Origin: Desulforapulum autotrophicum HRM2
GTDB taxonomy: Bacteria; Desulfobacterota; Desulfobacteria; Desulfobacterales; Desulfobacteraceae
DNA length: 64,000 nucleotides
Direction: 5' to 3'
Assembly (NCBI RefSeq): GCF_000020365.1
Contig: NC_012108.1
Span: forward strand, 5,420,001 to 5,484,000
Shown: one piece after another, positions 55,221 through 64,000 of the stretch
Position numbering within the stretch: the stretch's first letter is position 1
How the letters are laid out: the number at the start of each line of letters is the position of its first letter
The notes under the pieces: generated by a model
The model's input: the letters and a program-made list of their open reading frames with translations, nothing else
The model's database searches: none
What the model was told of the DNA's origin: nothing
Position numbers and translations under genes: made by a program

Positions 55221-56720
55221 TTACGGTTCTGGAAAATTTTTACCAGGGATACCCGGTTCAAGGGAAGTCCACCCACCGCCAAGGGCCTTGTACAGACTGA
55301 TGAGATCAGATGCCACGGCCCCTTGGCTCTGTGCCAGCTGATCCTGAAGGGACAAGAGCGCCCGCTGCCCATTGAGCACATTTTGAAAATCAGTCAGACC
55401 GGACCGGTATTGATCTTGAGCAATTTCAACGGCACGCTGGGCCGCCCCTGAAGCCGCCGTCAAAGACCGTTGCCGGGTCTGCTCCTCGGCGTAACCGGTC
55501 AGGGTATCTTCCACCTCGGCCAGTGCTTTGAGCACTGAGGCCTCATAGCGGAGCAAGGCCTGTTCCTGGATGGCGTTCTGCACCTCGATGTTCTGGCGTA
55601 TCCGCCCGGCATCAAAGAGGTTCCATTGAAATGACGGGCCCAGACCAAACGTGCCGCTCTCCCTTTCAAACAAGTTGGCCAGGGATAAGGCTTCCAGACC
55701 AATGGAACCTGCCAGGGTAAATCTGGGGTAGAGCCGGGCTGTGGCAACTCCGACCACGGCGGTCTGGGCGGCAAGTTCCCGCTCGGCCTTGCGGATGTCC
55801 GGTCTTCTTCGCAACGCATCCGCCGGCACCCCCACAGCAACCGTTGGGGGAGGCGTGGGAATGGCTTTTCGTTCAGCCAGTTCATCTTTCAATGAACCGG
55901 GATTCTGGCCCACCAGCACGGCCAGCCGGTTTTTGGCCTGTTCAAGCCCTGCATGCAACAGCGGTATCTGTGACCGGGTCTCTTCAAGATTGTACCGGGC
56001 CTGTTCCAGGTCAAGGTTACTGGTCATCCCGGTCTGGCTGCGCGTAGCGACCATGCCGTAGGTCTGCTCCTGGGCCCTTTGATTGGCCTCAGCCAGGGAC
56101 AGCCGGGTCTGGAACGATCGTACTTCCACATAGTTCAGGGCAACTTCGGCCAGCAGGCTCACCATAACATCGTGCAGACCCTCCTGACTGGCCTCAAATG
56201 AGGCTTCTGCGACCTCGACGGAGCGTCGGACACCGCCAAACAGATCAAGCTCCCACCCGGCATCAAAACCTGCATCGTACAAGTCGTTTGCCGTGCCAAG
56301 GTCTGTTTCACTGCTGGTGTGGACCCTGGCGGCAGCACCTGAAACGTTCATGGTTGGAAAAACATCGGCCCTGGCAATCCCCCGCCGGGCCCGTGCCTCA
56401 CGAACTCTTGCCCGCCCAAGGCCCAGGTCAAGATTGCCGGCAACGGCGCGTTCAATCAATTTCGTTAATGCCGGGTCATTAAAGGTTGACCACCAGCCGG
56501 CCAGGGTCCGGGCATCGGGAGGTGCTGCTGTCAGCCCTTTAGGCAACGCCGTGTTCCACCCCTTAGGAGCCCCGGGATCAGGAACCATATAATCCGGGCC
56601 AACAACCGCACACCCGGCGAGCAGGAATCCAAGCAGGAGTCCAGAGAGGTTCAAACACGGAAAAAACGGATTTATATGCCCCATGCGGGACCGGGGAAGC
56701 CACTGTCTTGTTCTTGTCAT
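55221..56720 (-). CDS. Outer-membrane efflux lipoprotein, NodT/OprM-type
   Basis: A 499-residue channel protein. The ATG at 56720 has GAGGG 9 bases before it and is preferred over one 9 bases upstream. The signal and lipobox LLAGC are near residues 34-38. Two TolC-fold repeats follow with ARARRGIARADVFPTM and VSLLAEVALNYVEVRSFQTR, and the C-terminal part has SGLTDFQNVLNGQRALLSLQ. It is the exit of the ABC system encoded in the three genes upstream in the operon. Confidence 0.93.
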   Translation of the reverse strand: MTRTRQWLPRSRMGHINPFFPCLNLSGLLLGFLLAGCAVVGPDYMVPDPGAPKGWNTALPKGLTAAPPDARTLAGWWSTFNDPALTKLIERAVAGNLDLGLGRARVREARARRGIARADVFPTMNVSGAAARVHTSSETDLGTANDLYDAGFDAGWELDLFGGVRRSVEVAEASFEASQEGLHDVMVSLLAEVALNYVEVRSFQTRLSLAEANQRAQEQTYGMVATRSQTGMTSNLDLEQARYNLEETRSQIPLLHAGLEQAKNRLAVLVGQNPGSLKDELAERKAIPTPPPTVAVGVPADALRRRPDIRKAERELAAQTAVVGVATARLYPRFTLAGSIGLEALSLANLFERESGTFGLGPSFQWNLFDAGRIRQNIEVQNAIQEQALLRYEASVLKALAEVEDTLTGYAEEQTRQRSLTAASGAAQRAVEIAQDQYRSGLTDFQNVLNGQRALLSLQDQLAQSQGAVASDLISLYKALGGGWTSLEPGIPGKNFPEP

Positions 56721-56793
56721 TTTAATCATCCCTCTTGTTTTCCATCATGCAAAATTTATGAAAAATCCCCAGGCAGGGTTCTGTTTCGGCGCA

Positions 56794-57924
56794 TTAGGCC
56801 GTTACGTTGATGCTCCTGCGAAACAAGATCAGGGCCGCCATGAAAAACACACTGCCAATGGCGATGATTGCCAGAAAGCTTGGCCAGACCAGATCAAACC
56901 CCGCACCACGGTAGAGGATCGCCTGGGCAAAACTGACAAAATGGGTGGTCGGCGCCAACGCCATGATGGCCTGGACCACTTTCGGCATACTGTCATGGGG
57001 GGTAATACCACCGGAAAGCATCTGCAGGGGCAGAATGACCAGAATCATGAGCAGGCCGAGCTGGGGCATGGAACGGGAGACTGTGCCCATGAAAATACCC
57101 ATGGCCGCTGCTGAAAACAGATGCAGCATGGCACCGAACAAAAAGAGCCCCACGGAACCGGCCACAGGCACACCCAGCACACCCTGCACCATGAAATGCA
57201 GGGACAATGCCGCAGCCGTTAAAACAACCAACCCCATGGCCCATATTTTAGCCATCATTATCTCAAACGGCGTAAGCGGCATCACCAGAAGATGTTCCAG
57301 GGTACCGTGTTCCCTCTCCCGGATGACCGCAGCACCGGTGAGGATAATGGACAGCAGGGTGATGTTGTTGATGACCTCCATGACGCTGCCGAACCAGGCG
57401 CTGTTCCGGTTGGGATTGAACTTGGTGCGGACAACAAGCCCGATGGGCAGTAGGGATTCGCCACGAAAACCCTGCACAAATTCGTTGATCTCACCACTGG
57501 TGATGTTCTGAATATAGCTGGAACCGATAAAGGCCTGGCTGACCATGGTTGCATCCACGTTAACCTGAATTGCCGGCTGTCGATCCGCCAGCAGGTCCCG
57601 CTCAAAATCGGGTGGTATATCAACGACAAAGGTATATTTCCCTCCATCCATACCCGGATCAATCCCATCACGGTCAATGGATTCAGATGTTTTAAAGTAA
57701 GGTCCGTAAAAGGCATTGATAATGCGCCGTGAAAGCTGGGACTGATCTTCATCGACAACAGCAATGGGGGCGTTGTGCAATTCCATGGAAGCGGTCGTTG
57801 CAATACTGTAAATTCCCCCCGAAAAAGTCCAGATGATCAAAACAATCAACACTGGATCCCTTAAAAGGATACGCAGCTCCTTAACACCCAGACGGTAGAT
57901 ATTGGCAAATTTGTTCATGATCAT
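56794..57924 (-). CDS. ABC-2 type transporter permease
   Basis: A 376-residue membrane protein, YhhJ-like. A first helix is followed by a large periplasmic loop (to about 175), then five helices ([20 protein letters not shown] is the conserved coupling stretch, [19 protein letters not shown]). It starts 4 bases inside the end of the ATPase gene, so it is translationally coupled. It is the partner of the fused ATPase-permease. Confidence 0.92.
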   Translation of the reverse strand: MIMNKFANIYRLGVKELRILLRDPVLIVLIIWTFSGGIYSIATTASMELHNAPIAVVDEDQSQLSRRIINAFYGPYFKTSESIDRDGIDPGMDGGKYTFVVDIPPDFERDLLADRQPAIQVNVDATMVSQAFIGSSYIQNITSGEINEFVQGFRGESLLPIGLVVRTKFNPNRNSAWFGSVMEVINNITLLSIILTGAAVIREREHGTLEHLLVMPLTPFEIMMAKIWAMGLVVLTAAALSLHFMVQGVLGVPVAGSVGLFLFGAMLHLFSAAAMGIFMGTVSRSMPQLGLLMILVILPLQMLSGGITPHDSMPKVVQAIMALAPTTHFVSFAQAILYRGAGFDLVWPSFLAIIAIGSVFFMAALILFRRSINVTA

Positions 57925-60665
57925 TTTTCCTGCTTTTTCAAAAAAATCAGGCTCAGGGTCGTTAATACCGGAATAAAAGCGGCAAGGGCGATAAAATATC
58001 GGGAAAGCTCACTGAACCCCAGCGCTTTAGTGAAGACGCCCCGGCTGATAATCAAAAAATAAGTGGTTGGAAAAAATTTCCCCATCACCGCTCCAACGCC
58101 TTCCATGGACGACACAGGATGGGTCATGCCTGAAAAATTAACCGCAGCCAGCAGCGTGACAATGGCCGTGACGGCTAGGGCGGCAATCTGGGTATTGGTA
58201 AAGGCCGACATCAGCAGACCCAGGCCCGTGGTGGCCGTCACATAAAAAACCGCACCCAGGGTCAATGCCATGAAGCTGCCTTTAAGGGGCACCCCGAATA
58301 CAAAAATTGCCAGCAGCACCAACCCGAAGAAACTGATCATACTGACGCCGATATAAGGCAGCTGTTTGCCAATGAGAAACTCCAACCGGGTGACCGGCGT
58401 CGCATAAAGGTTGGTTATGGAGCCCAGCTCTTTTTCCCTTACCACACCAAGGGCCATGAGAATTGCCGGAATGAAAATCAACAACAGCGGAATTACCGCC
58501 GGCACCATGGCGTAAATACTCTTGAAATCCTGATTATAGCGATAACGTATTTCAATATCGGCCATGGTGGTCCGGGGCACCCGGCCGATGCTGCGGATGG
58601 CAAGTTCTGATAAATAGGCATAGTGCATGCCCTGGAGATAGCCGGCAATGGTTTCTGCCCGGAACGGCATGGCACCATCAATCCATGCGCCCACTTCCGG
58701 AACGCGACCCCTTTTAAGGTCTTTACCGAAACCTGCCGGAATCTCCATGGCCAGGCTCAGTTCACTGCTGCGCATGCGCTGTTCAAGTTCAGCCTGGCCT
58801 GCAATGGATGGGCGCTCAACAAAATACCGGGAGCCGGAAATGTTCTGGATATAATCAAAGCTCTCTGGCGTCTGGTCATAGTCCAGCACAGCAAACGAGA
58901 TATTTTCCACATCCATGGTGATGCCATACCCCATGATAAACATCAGAATAACCGTTCCCATGAGGGCAAAGGTGAGCCGGATGGGATCGCGCCTGATTTC
59001 CAGGGTCTCCCGATGGGCATAGCCGAACAGACGCAATGGGCTGAACCCACTGCCGGGCCGGGGCCTGGAATCAAATAATACACTCTCTTCCGTGGGGGGC
59101 TCTAGCGTGCTTATTTTTTTGTCGGCCGTTTCCAGATAGTCAATAAAGGCATCCTGCAGGGTATCTTTGCCACGCGCACGAATCAACGCCGCAGGCGTGT
59201 CCGAGGCAAGTACCTTTCCTGCATGCATCAGGGAAATTCGGTCGCAGCGCTCAGCCTCATTCATGAAATGGGTGGAGACAAAGATGGTGACCTTATCCCT
59301 GCGGGAAAGTTCAATCAAAAGTTCCCAGAACTGATCCCGGGCCACGGGATCCACCCCGGAGGTGGGTTCATCCAGAATCAGCATTTCCGGGCCATGGATT
59401 ACCGCCACGGCCAGAGAGAGACGCTGGCGGATACCCAGGGGCAGGCTGCTGGATAGGGCGTTCTCATAATCGACAAGGTGAAACCGCTGGATCACCTCCT
59501 GGATCCGTCCTGGAATCCTTTCCGCCGGCAGGTGAAACAACCGGGCATGGAGTTCCAGGTTCTGGTAAACCGTGAGTTCAGTGTAGAGGGAAAACCCCTG
59601 GGACATGAATCCCACCCGTTTACGGATTGAAAGGTCATTTGCATCCACAGTGGAGTTAAACAGCATGGCCCTGCCTTCTGAGGCAGGCAACAGACCGGTA
59701 AGCATCTTCATGGTGGTGGTCTTGCCGCAGCCGTTGGAGCCGAGAAAGCCAAAAATTTCGCCCTGGGCGATCTCAAAATTCACATGATCCACGGCTGTGA
59801 AATCGCCAAAAACCCGGGTCAGACCCTCGGCCTTGATTGCCGGCGGACCACCATCAAGACTGATGCGCGGTGGCACCACCAGCTGTTTATGGCCCCTGCG
59901 TTTTTCTTCGGGCAGCAGACGAATAAATGCCGCGTCCAGATCCCTTGTGCCGGTTTGTTCCATCAGCTGGCCAGGACTGCCCGTGGCAAAGATTCTACCC
60001 GCATCCATGGCTGCCAGCCAGTCAAACCCCTCGGCTTCTTCCATATAGGCGGTGGACACAATCACACCCATGCCCCTGCGACGTGAACGGATGGTATCGA
60101 TCAGCTGCCAGAACTGTCGGCGGGACAAGGGATCGACACCCGTGGTCGGTTCATCCAGGATCAACAGGTCCGGGTCATGGATCAAGGCACAGCACAGGCC
60201 TAATTTCTGTTTCATTCCCCCGGAAAGCTTACCGGCAGGACGGTCCCTGAAGGGTTGTAAACCTGTAGCTGCAAGCAGTTCGTCCGTGCGTTTTTTTCGC
60301 TCGGCTCGATTCCGGCCGAACAAACGCCCGAAAAATACCAGATTCTCTATCACGGACAAGGTCATGTACAGGTTACGCCCGAGGCCCTGGGGCATGTAGG
60401 CAATACTCGGGCACACCCGGGCACGGTGATGCCTGTCGCCCATGTCACCCCCCAGGACAGAGATCCTGCCCTGCTGAATTTTCCGAACCCCGGAAATCAA
60501 AGCCAGCAGGCTGGACTTACCCACCCCGTCGGGACCGATCAGTCCAGCCATGCAACCTGCAGGAATGTTAAGATCAACACCATCCAGGGCCACGGTTTTG
60601 CCATAATAATGGCTGACATTGTCAATATTGGCAACACAAGCTGGGTTGTCTGCCCTGGGGATCAT
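57921..60665 (-). CDS. rbbA: RbbA-like ABC transporter, two ATPases fused to permease
   Basis: A 914-residue protein. The start at 60665 gives an ATGA overlap with the adaptor stop. ATPase 1 has [24 protein letters not shown] and [13 protein letters not shown]. ATPase 2 has [10 protein letters not shown], an altered signature [15 protein letters not shown] in place of LSGGQ, and [12 protein letters not shown]. The last 380 residues form an ABC-2 permease with [20 protein letters not shown]. It resembles E. coli RbbA of the yhiI-rbbA-yhhJ set, which probably exports a toxic or membrane-active compound. The weak second signature suggests an asymmetric ATPase pair. Confidence 0.92.
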   Translation of the reverse strand: MIPRADNPACVANIDNVSHYYGKTVALDGVDLNIPAGCMAGLIGPDGVGKSSLLALISGVRKIQQGRISVLGGDMGDRHHRARVCPSIAYMPQGLGRNLYMTLSVIENLVFFGRLFGRNRAERKKRTDELLAATGLQPFRDRPAGKLSGGMKQKLGLCCALIHDPDLLILDEPTTGVDPLSRRQFWQLIDTIRSRRRGMGVIVSTAYMEEAEGFDWLAAMDAGRIFATGSPGQLMEQTGTRDLDAAFIRLLPEEKRRGHKQLVVPPRISLDGGPPAIKAEGLTRVFGDFTAVDHVNFEIAQGEIFGFLGSNGCGKTTTMKMLTGLLPASEGRAMLFNSTVDANDLSIRKRVGFMSQGFSLYTELTVYQNLELHARLFHLPAERIPGRIQEVIQRFHLVDYENALSSSLPLGIRQRLSLAVAVIHGPEMLILDEPTSGVDPVARDQFWELLIELSRRDKVTIFVSTHFMNEAERCDRISLMHAGKVLASDTPAALIRARGKDTLQDAFIDYLETADKKISTLEPPTEESVLFDSRPRPGSGFSPLRLFGYAHRETLEIRRDPIRLTFALMGTVILMFIMGYGITMDVENISFAVLDYDQTPESFDYIQNISGSRYFVERPSIAGQAELEQRMRSSELSLAMEIPAGFGKDLKRGRVPEVGAWIDGAMPFRAETIAGYLQGMHYAYLSELAIRSIGRVPRTTMADIEIRYRYNQDFKSIYAMVPAVIPLLLIFIPAILMALGVVREKELGSITNLYATPVTRLEFLIGKQLPYIGVSMISFFGLVLLAIFVFGVPLKGSFMALTLGAVFYVTATTGLGLLMSAFTNTQIAALAVTAIVTLLAAVNFSGMTHPVSSMEGVGAVMGKFFPTTYFLIISRGVFTKALGFSELSRYFIALAAFIPVLTTLSLIFLKKQEK

Positions 60666-61666
60666 GGCAAAGACCTGCGCTGAACATCCTCGGGCCATTG
60701 GGCCTGGGGATCAAGGCGTACATAGGCTACACCCGGTACCCCTGTTTTCACCTTTTCCAAATGCCCCATCAGTAATTCAGGGGCAATTTTAACCTTAATG
60801 CGGAACATCAATTTTTCCCGTTCCGTTCTGGTTTCAACGGCCTTAGGGGTAAACTGGGCATTGGGGGCAACAAACGAGACCCTGGCCGGCACCGCAATAT
60901 CCGGCAAGGCATCAAACACAAGCCGGGCCTCGGCCCCGATGTCCACCCTGCCGGCCTGGGCCGTTGGCAAAAAAATTGACATATACACATCGGTCAGATC
61001 AAGCACAGTCAAAACTTTTCCGCCAGCCCCCAGGACTTCTCCGGGCTCAGCCAGTCGATAGAGGACCCTCCCCTGAATGGGGGTTTTAAGGATACTATCC
61101 TTGAGAGTTGCCTCGATCTCTTCGGTTTTTGCAATAGAAATATTGATCATGGCTTCTGACTCAAGCACCTGGGCCCGGGCTTCAGCAAGAAGGGCTGCTG
61201 CTGTTTCCATTGTTGCACGGTCATGGTCAAGCTGTCTGGCTGAAATGGCATATTTATTTGACTCATAGGTGGCCTGGGAACGTTGATAATCCTTTTTTGC
61301 GACAGCCAGTTCACTGGTTCGCTGCTGGACAAGGGCCTGGGCAAACCTTCGCCCATGACGCACCTGTTCGACGGACGCTTTTGCCTGCCTGAGCTGGGCT
61401 TCAAGTATTTTTGTATCCATCCGGGCCAGGATCTGGTCCGCCGCAACAAAATCACCCTCACGGCAAAAGATTTCGGCAATACGGCCCTGGTACTTTGTTG
61501 CGATGTCAACTTCGGTTGCTTCAATGCGACCGTTTCCCGAGGCAATGGTATCCGGTTTTTCCAACCCCCTGTTCCGGGACCACAACAAGACCATGGCCCC
61601 TGTAACTATCATCAGGGCAATCCAGAGAATCCACCCTTTCTTGAATATTTGTTTATTGTTAACCAC
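60662..61666 (-). CDS. HlyD/YhiI-type periplasmic adaptor
   Basis: A 334-residue adaptor with a GTG start after GGAGGG. One N-terminal membrane anchor ([18 protein letters not shown]) is followed by the lipoyl halves ([20 protein letters not shown] and [20 protein letters not shown]), a coiled coil at about 90-180, and a beta barrel. It links the ABC permeases to the outer-membrane channel. First gene of the four-gene operon. Confidence 0.93.
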   Translation of the reverse strand: MVNNKQIFKKGWILWIALMIVTGAMVLLWSRNRGLEKPDTIASGNGRIEATEVDIATKYQGRIAEIFCREGDFVAADQILARMDTKILEAQLRQAKASVEQVRHGRRFAQALVQQRTSELAVAKKDYQRSQATYESNKYAISARQLDHDRATMETAAALLAEARAQVLESEAMINISIAKTEEIEATLKDSILKTPIQGRVLYRLAEPGEVLGAGGKVLTVLDLTDVYMSIFLPTAQAGRVDIGAEARLVFDALPDIAVPARVSFVAPNAQFTPKAVETRTEREKLMFRIKVKIAPELLMGHLEKVKTGVPGVAYVRLDPQAQWPEDVQRRSLP

Positions 61667-61766
61667 GCCATAACCCTCCGGGTGAAATGTTTGTTCATGG
61701 ATTCTACCGGATAGTTAACTGCAAAAAATATGCCACCTAAAAATTGCAAGCGGTAGTTGGCTGGAG

Positions 61767-62012
61767 ATGCGAGACGCCGGGGATATTGGCAAAACAAAAA
61801 ATATCCGGGCTGTGTCAGGAGAATTATCAAAGTGTAAAGTGCCTTATATTGGTAATGAAAAAAGCCGATGTAAAAAAGATCCAAAACTTGACCCAGATCA
61901 AAGACTTCCCATGGATTTTGTTTTAAACTATATGGCAATTGTAGAAAGAATGGGCCTTGGCATTGACAACCGGTGGGACGTGGGTATTGATGGACTTACA
62001 CCGGGCGTTTGA
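61767..62012 (+). CDS. Doubtful small hypothetical protein or gene remnant
   Basis: An 81-residue frame. The ribosome-like GGAG abuts the ATG with no spacing. The last 45 residues (DQRLPMDFVLNYMAIVERMG, WDVGIDGL) look protein-like, with no family that I know. It may be a translated short gene, a remnant, or chance. It sits just upstream of the CBS gene, 29 bases away. Confidence 0.3.
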   Translation: MRDAGDIGKTKNIRAVSGELSKCKVPYIGNEKSRCKKDPKLDPDQRLPMDFVLNYMAIVERMGLGIDNRWDVGIDGLTPGV

Positions 62013-62041
62013 CAGGACTTCCAATTTTAAAAGGAGGTAAA

Positions 62042-62635
62042 ATGAATTTCAGTCTACTTAATGAATGTGTTCAAACCTTAACCGATGAAGATGTCCTCGA
62101 GGCCATGAAAAAGATTCCCGGCTACCTGGACATCACCCCGTCTGATTTTCTCCAGATCTACCAGATTGCCTTTGACCATGCCGTATCACGGATAAAAACA
62201 GCCATCAAGGCGAATCAAATCATGACAAGGCAGGTTATTGTTGTTGGCGAAGATGCCCCGCTGGTTGAGGTGGCGACCCAAATGGCTGAAAATGACATAT
62301 CCGGACTGCCCGTGGTGAACAAGGACAGGATCGTGGTGGGTGTCATCTCTGAAAAAGATTTTTTAAAGGGCATGAACGATCTTAAAACCCCCTCTTTCAT
62401 GCGTGTCCTCCTGCAATGCCTTGACAACAGCCATTGTATTGAATCTTCTTTTAAAAACCTTTCAGCCGCAGAGATCATGTCATCTCCTCCCGTGACCGTT
62501 GAAACAACTGCATCCATTCTCGACGTGGCCAGCACCATGGACCGGTTTAATATAAACAGGGTTCCAGTGGTTGATGAAAACACGAAACTGGCAGGCATCA
62601 TTGCCAGATCCGATCTTGTTCAAGCCATGTGCTGA
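62042..62635 (+). CDS. Tandem CBS-domain protein
   Basis: A 197-residue protein; the start at 62042 follows AAAGGAGGT. Residues about 1-60 are helical. Two CBS domains follow: MTRQVIVVGEDAPLVEVATQ with ISGLPVVNKDRIVVGVISEKD, and IMSSPPVTVETTASILDVAS with INRVPVVDENTKLAGIIARSD. CBS pairs bind adenine nucleotides and regulate linked proteins. The next gene is an HPP membrane protein, and HPP-CBS proteins are often fused in other bacteria, so this is probably its regulatory subunit. Confidence 0.9.
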   Translation: MNFSLLNECVQTLTDEDVLEAMKKIPGYLDITPSDFLQIYQIAFDHAVSRIKTAIKANQIMTRQVIVVGEDAPLVEVATQMAENDISGLPVVNKDRIVVGVISEKDFLKGMNDLKTPSFMRVLLQCLDNSHCIESSFKNLSAAEIMSSPPVTVETTASILDVASTMDRFNINRVPVVDENTKLAGIIARSDLVQAMC

Positions 62636-62659
62636 TGATATGGCAAAAGGAGACTTACA

Positions 62660-63199
62660 TTGATATCTTATTTTAAAAAAATGTCCGGGGGAGGCCAGTG
62701 CCCGCCAAGGGTAAGACCCAGTGAAATTTTCTGGTCCTGGATCGGGGCATTTCTGGGAATAACCCCTGTGGCATTTCTGAATTACAATTTGTTTGCCGGA
62801 AGCGATTTTGTGTATATTATCGGTTCTTTCGGGGCATCTGCCGTTTTAATTTATGGGGCCGTCAGAAGCCCCCTGGCCCAACCCCGGAACCTGGTTGGCG
62901 GACACATTTTATCGGCATTCATCGGAGTCGCATCATACAAATTATTCTATCCATGTCCCTGGTTTGCAGCGGCCTTTTCCGTAGCAACGGCCATTGCATT
63001 CATGCATCTGACCCAGACACTGCACCCGCCCGGGGGGGCCACAGCATTGATAGCCGTCATCGGCAGCCAAAAAATCCATGCCCTGGGCTTCTGGTATATA
63101 TTGATTCCAGTGGGAGTGGGTGTCATCATCATGTTAACCGTGGCCCTGATCGTCAACAACATGGCCAAAACCCGCAAGTATCCTGAATTCTGGATATAG
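62660..63199 (+). CDS. HPP-family membrane protein
   Basis: A 179-residue membrane protein with four predicted helices and a TTG start. It contains the family motif LHPPGGATALIAV, and ISYFKKMSG, SFGASAVLIYGAVRSPLAQPRN. HPP proteins have been linked to nitrite transport in chloroplasts and cyanobacteria. The bacterial role is mostly unknown. It is paired here with the CBS gene 24 bases upstream. Confidence 0.88.
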   Translation: MISYFKKMSGGGQCPPRVRPSEIFWSWIGAFLGITPVAFLNYNLFAGSDFVYIIGSFGASAVLIYGAVRSPLAQPRNLVGGHILSAFIGVASYKLFYPCPWFAAAFSVATAIAFMHLTQTLHPPGGATALIAVIGSQKIHALGFWYILIPVGVGVIIMLTVALIVNNMAKTRKYPEFWI

Positions 63200-63326
63200 G
63201 AGAGGTTACGTTCAATATCTAAAACACCCGGCCAACTAACGCTTGCAATTTTTAGATGACAAATCAATTGACAAATGGACCCGGTCATATTCTAACGTTT
63301 TTATTTACACCTAAAAAGGACAGATT

Positions 63327-64000
63327 ATGCCAAACATTGAAAATCAAAAACTTGCAGTCATGATTGATGCAGACAACGCCCAGGCGTCAATCTGTTCGGA
63401 ATTGCTGGCTGAGATTGCCAAGTTTGGCGTCGCCAGTGTAAAGAGGGCATATGGTGACTGGACCACCTCTCACCTGAAGGGATGGAAGGAACATCTGCAT
63501 AAACATGCCATTCAACCCATCCAGCAGTTCAGCTACACAATCGGCAAGAATTCAACGGATTCCTCCCTGATTATTGATGCAATGGATCTGCTCCATGAAC
63601 AGAGGCTGGACGGTTTCTGCCTGGTTTCGTCTGACAGTGACTTTACACGGCTTGCCACCCGAATCCGGGAATCGGGATTAACGGTTTATGGGTTCGGCGA
63701 AAAGAAAACCCCGGAAGCATTTGTTTCCGCCTGTGACAAATTCGTGTATACTGAGATTCTCAGGCCACAGAACAAAGATAATATACCCAGGGAGTCTGAC
63801 GAGACCGAATTAAAGGCCATACTGGTGTCAGCCATTAATGCCGTGTCCAAGGATGATGAGTGGGCGCCCCTTGCCGGCGTTGGAGGCTATATAAACAAGA
63901 AATATCCATCCTTTGACTCAAGAAACTATGGATATGACAAGCTGGGCAAGCTGGTTGAGTCATTACCCTTTATTGCGGTAGACCGGCGCAAACCAGATGA
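63327..64000 (+). CDS. NYN-domain protein with OST-HTH/LOTUS domain (3' end missing)
   Basis: The frame opens at ATG 63327 with AAAGGA upstream and runs off the window, giving 224 residues. Residues about 7-150 are an NYN (PIN-like) nuclease domain: KLAVMIDADNAQAS with the first catalytic Asp, NSTDSSLIIDAMDLL with further acidic residues, and LVSSDSDFTRLATRIRESGL. From about 165 on it resembles an OST-HTH/LOTUS module (LKAILVSAINAVSKDDEWAP, NKKYPSFDSRNYGYDKLGKL). LabA-type proteins of this build are thought to act on RNA. The C-terminus is unknown. Confidence 0.85.
   Translation, partial: MPNIENQKLAVMIDADNAQASICSELLAEIAKFGVASVKRAYGDWTTSHLKGWKEHLHKHAIQPIQQFSYTIGKNSTDSSLIIDAMDLLHEQRLDGFCLVSSDSDFTRLATRIRESGLTVYGFGEKKTPEAFVSACDKFVYTEILRPQNKDNIPRESDETELKAILVSAINAVSKDDEWAPLAGVGGYINKKYPSFDSRNYGYDKLGKLVESLPFIAVDRRKPD

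Overview
The window looks like a chromosomal segment of a marine, Gram-negative anaerobe of the Desulfobacteraceae type (sulfate-reducing Desulfobacterota). This is an inference from the mix of genes: a TRAP dicarboxylate-type uptake system, a FadN/FadA beta-oxidation pair, a double-cubane anaerobic reductase, a PEP-CTERM protein, many radical SAM proteins and several envelope efflux systems. No rRNA or species marker is present, so the genus cannot be fixed from the sequence alone.

Region 1 (1-8911) is the right-hand part, probably almost all, of an integrated phage-satellite-like element in the 3' end of a tRNA-Val(GAC) gene (8912-8987, minus strand). It has an early promoter, an excisionase-type DNA-binding protein, a DnaB-N/RecA-like replication helicase followed directly by a 330-base array of palindromic iterons, a P27-type small terminase, an HK97-type major capsid protein, several small unknown proteins, a ribbon-helix-helix protein with its own operator, and a tyrosine integrase. 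There is no large terminase, portal, protease or tail gene, so it probably depends on a helper phage.

Region 2 (9000-24305) is mostly housekeeping. A minus-strand cluster runs htpG-rimO-polyprenyl synthase-exported protein. It is followed by a radical SAM gene, tkt, a HAD phosphatase, a DUF4139 exported protein, a dctPQM TRAP transporter and another radical SAM gene. A 158-base palindromic element abuts the DUF4139 stop codon.

Region 3 (24356-35068) is an accessory island for metal or metalloid handling. It contains two CSC-motif permeases, a CDF zinc-type exporter, an ArsR regulator, and a thiol/redox train (CAKC mini-thioredoxin, TauE/SafE permease, periplasmic thioredoxin, CcdA). Three promoters share one 28-base operator, so a single ArsR protein probably controls three units. 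A decayed second arsR, with a nonsense codon, lies in front of the first permease. The non-coding part holds an array of nested palindromes separated by a conserved hairpin box. The island ends in a complete IS21-family element (31717-35063) with 5-base target duplications and two accessory genes.

Region 4 (35170-45003) has a lipocalin, a small membrane protein, a PEP-CTERM/PA14 protein, an RND efflux operon (adaptor, pump, outer-membrane channel), a toroid-fold protein and a hexapeptide acyltransferase.

Region 5 (45262-64000) has the fadN-fadA operon with a TetR-type operator candidate, a nuclease, a formate/nitrite channel, a PAS-LuxR regulator, an FKBP-like/methyltransferase fusion, Hsp20, and a double-cubane reductase. 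An RbbA-type ABC efflux operon with its own channel follows, then a CBS/HPP pair, and finally a NYN-domain protein cut by the window end.
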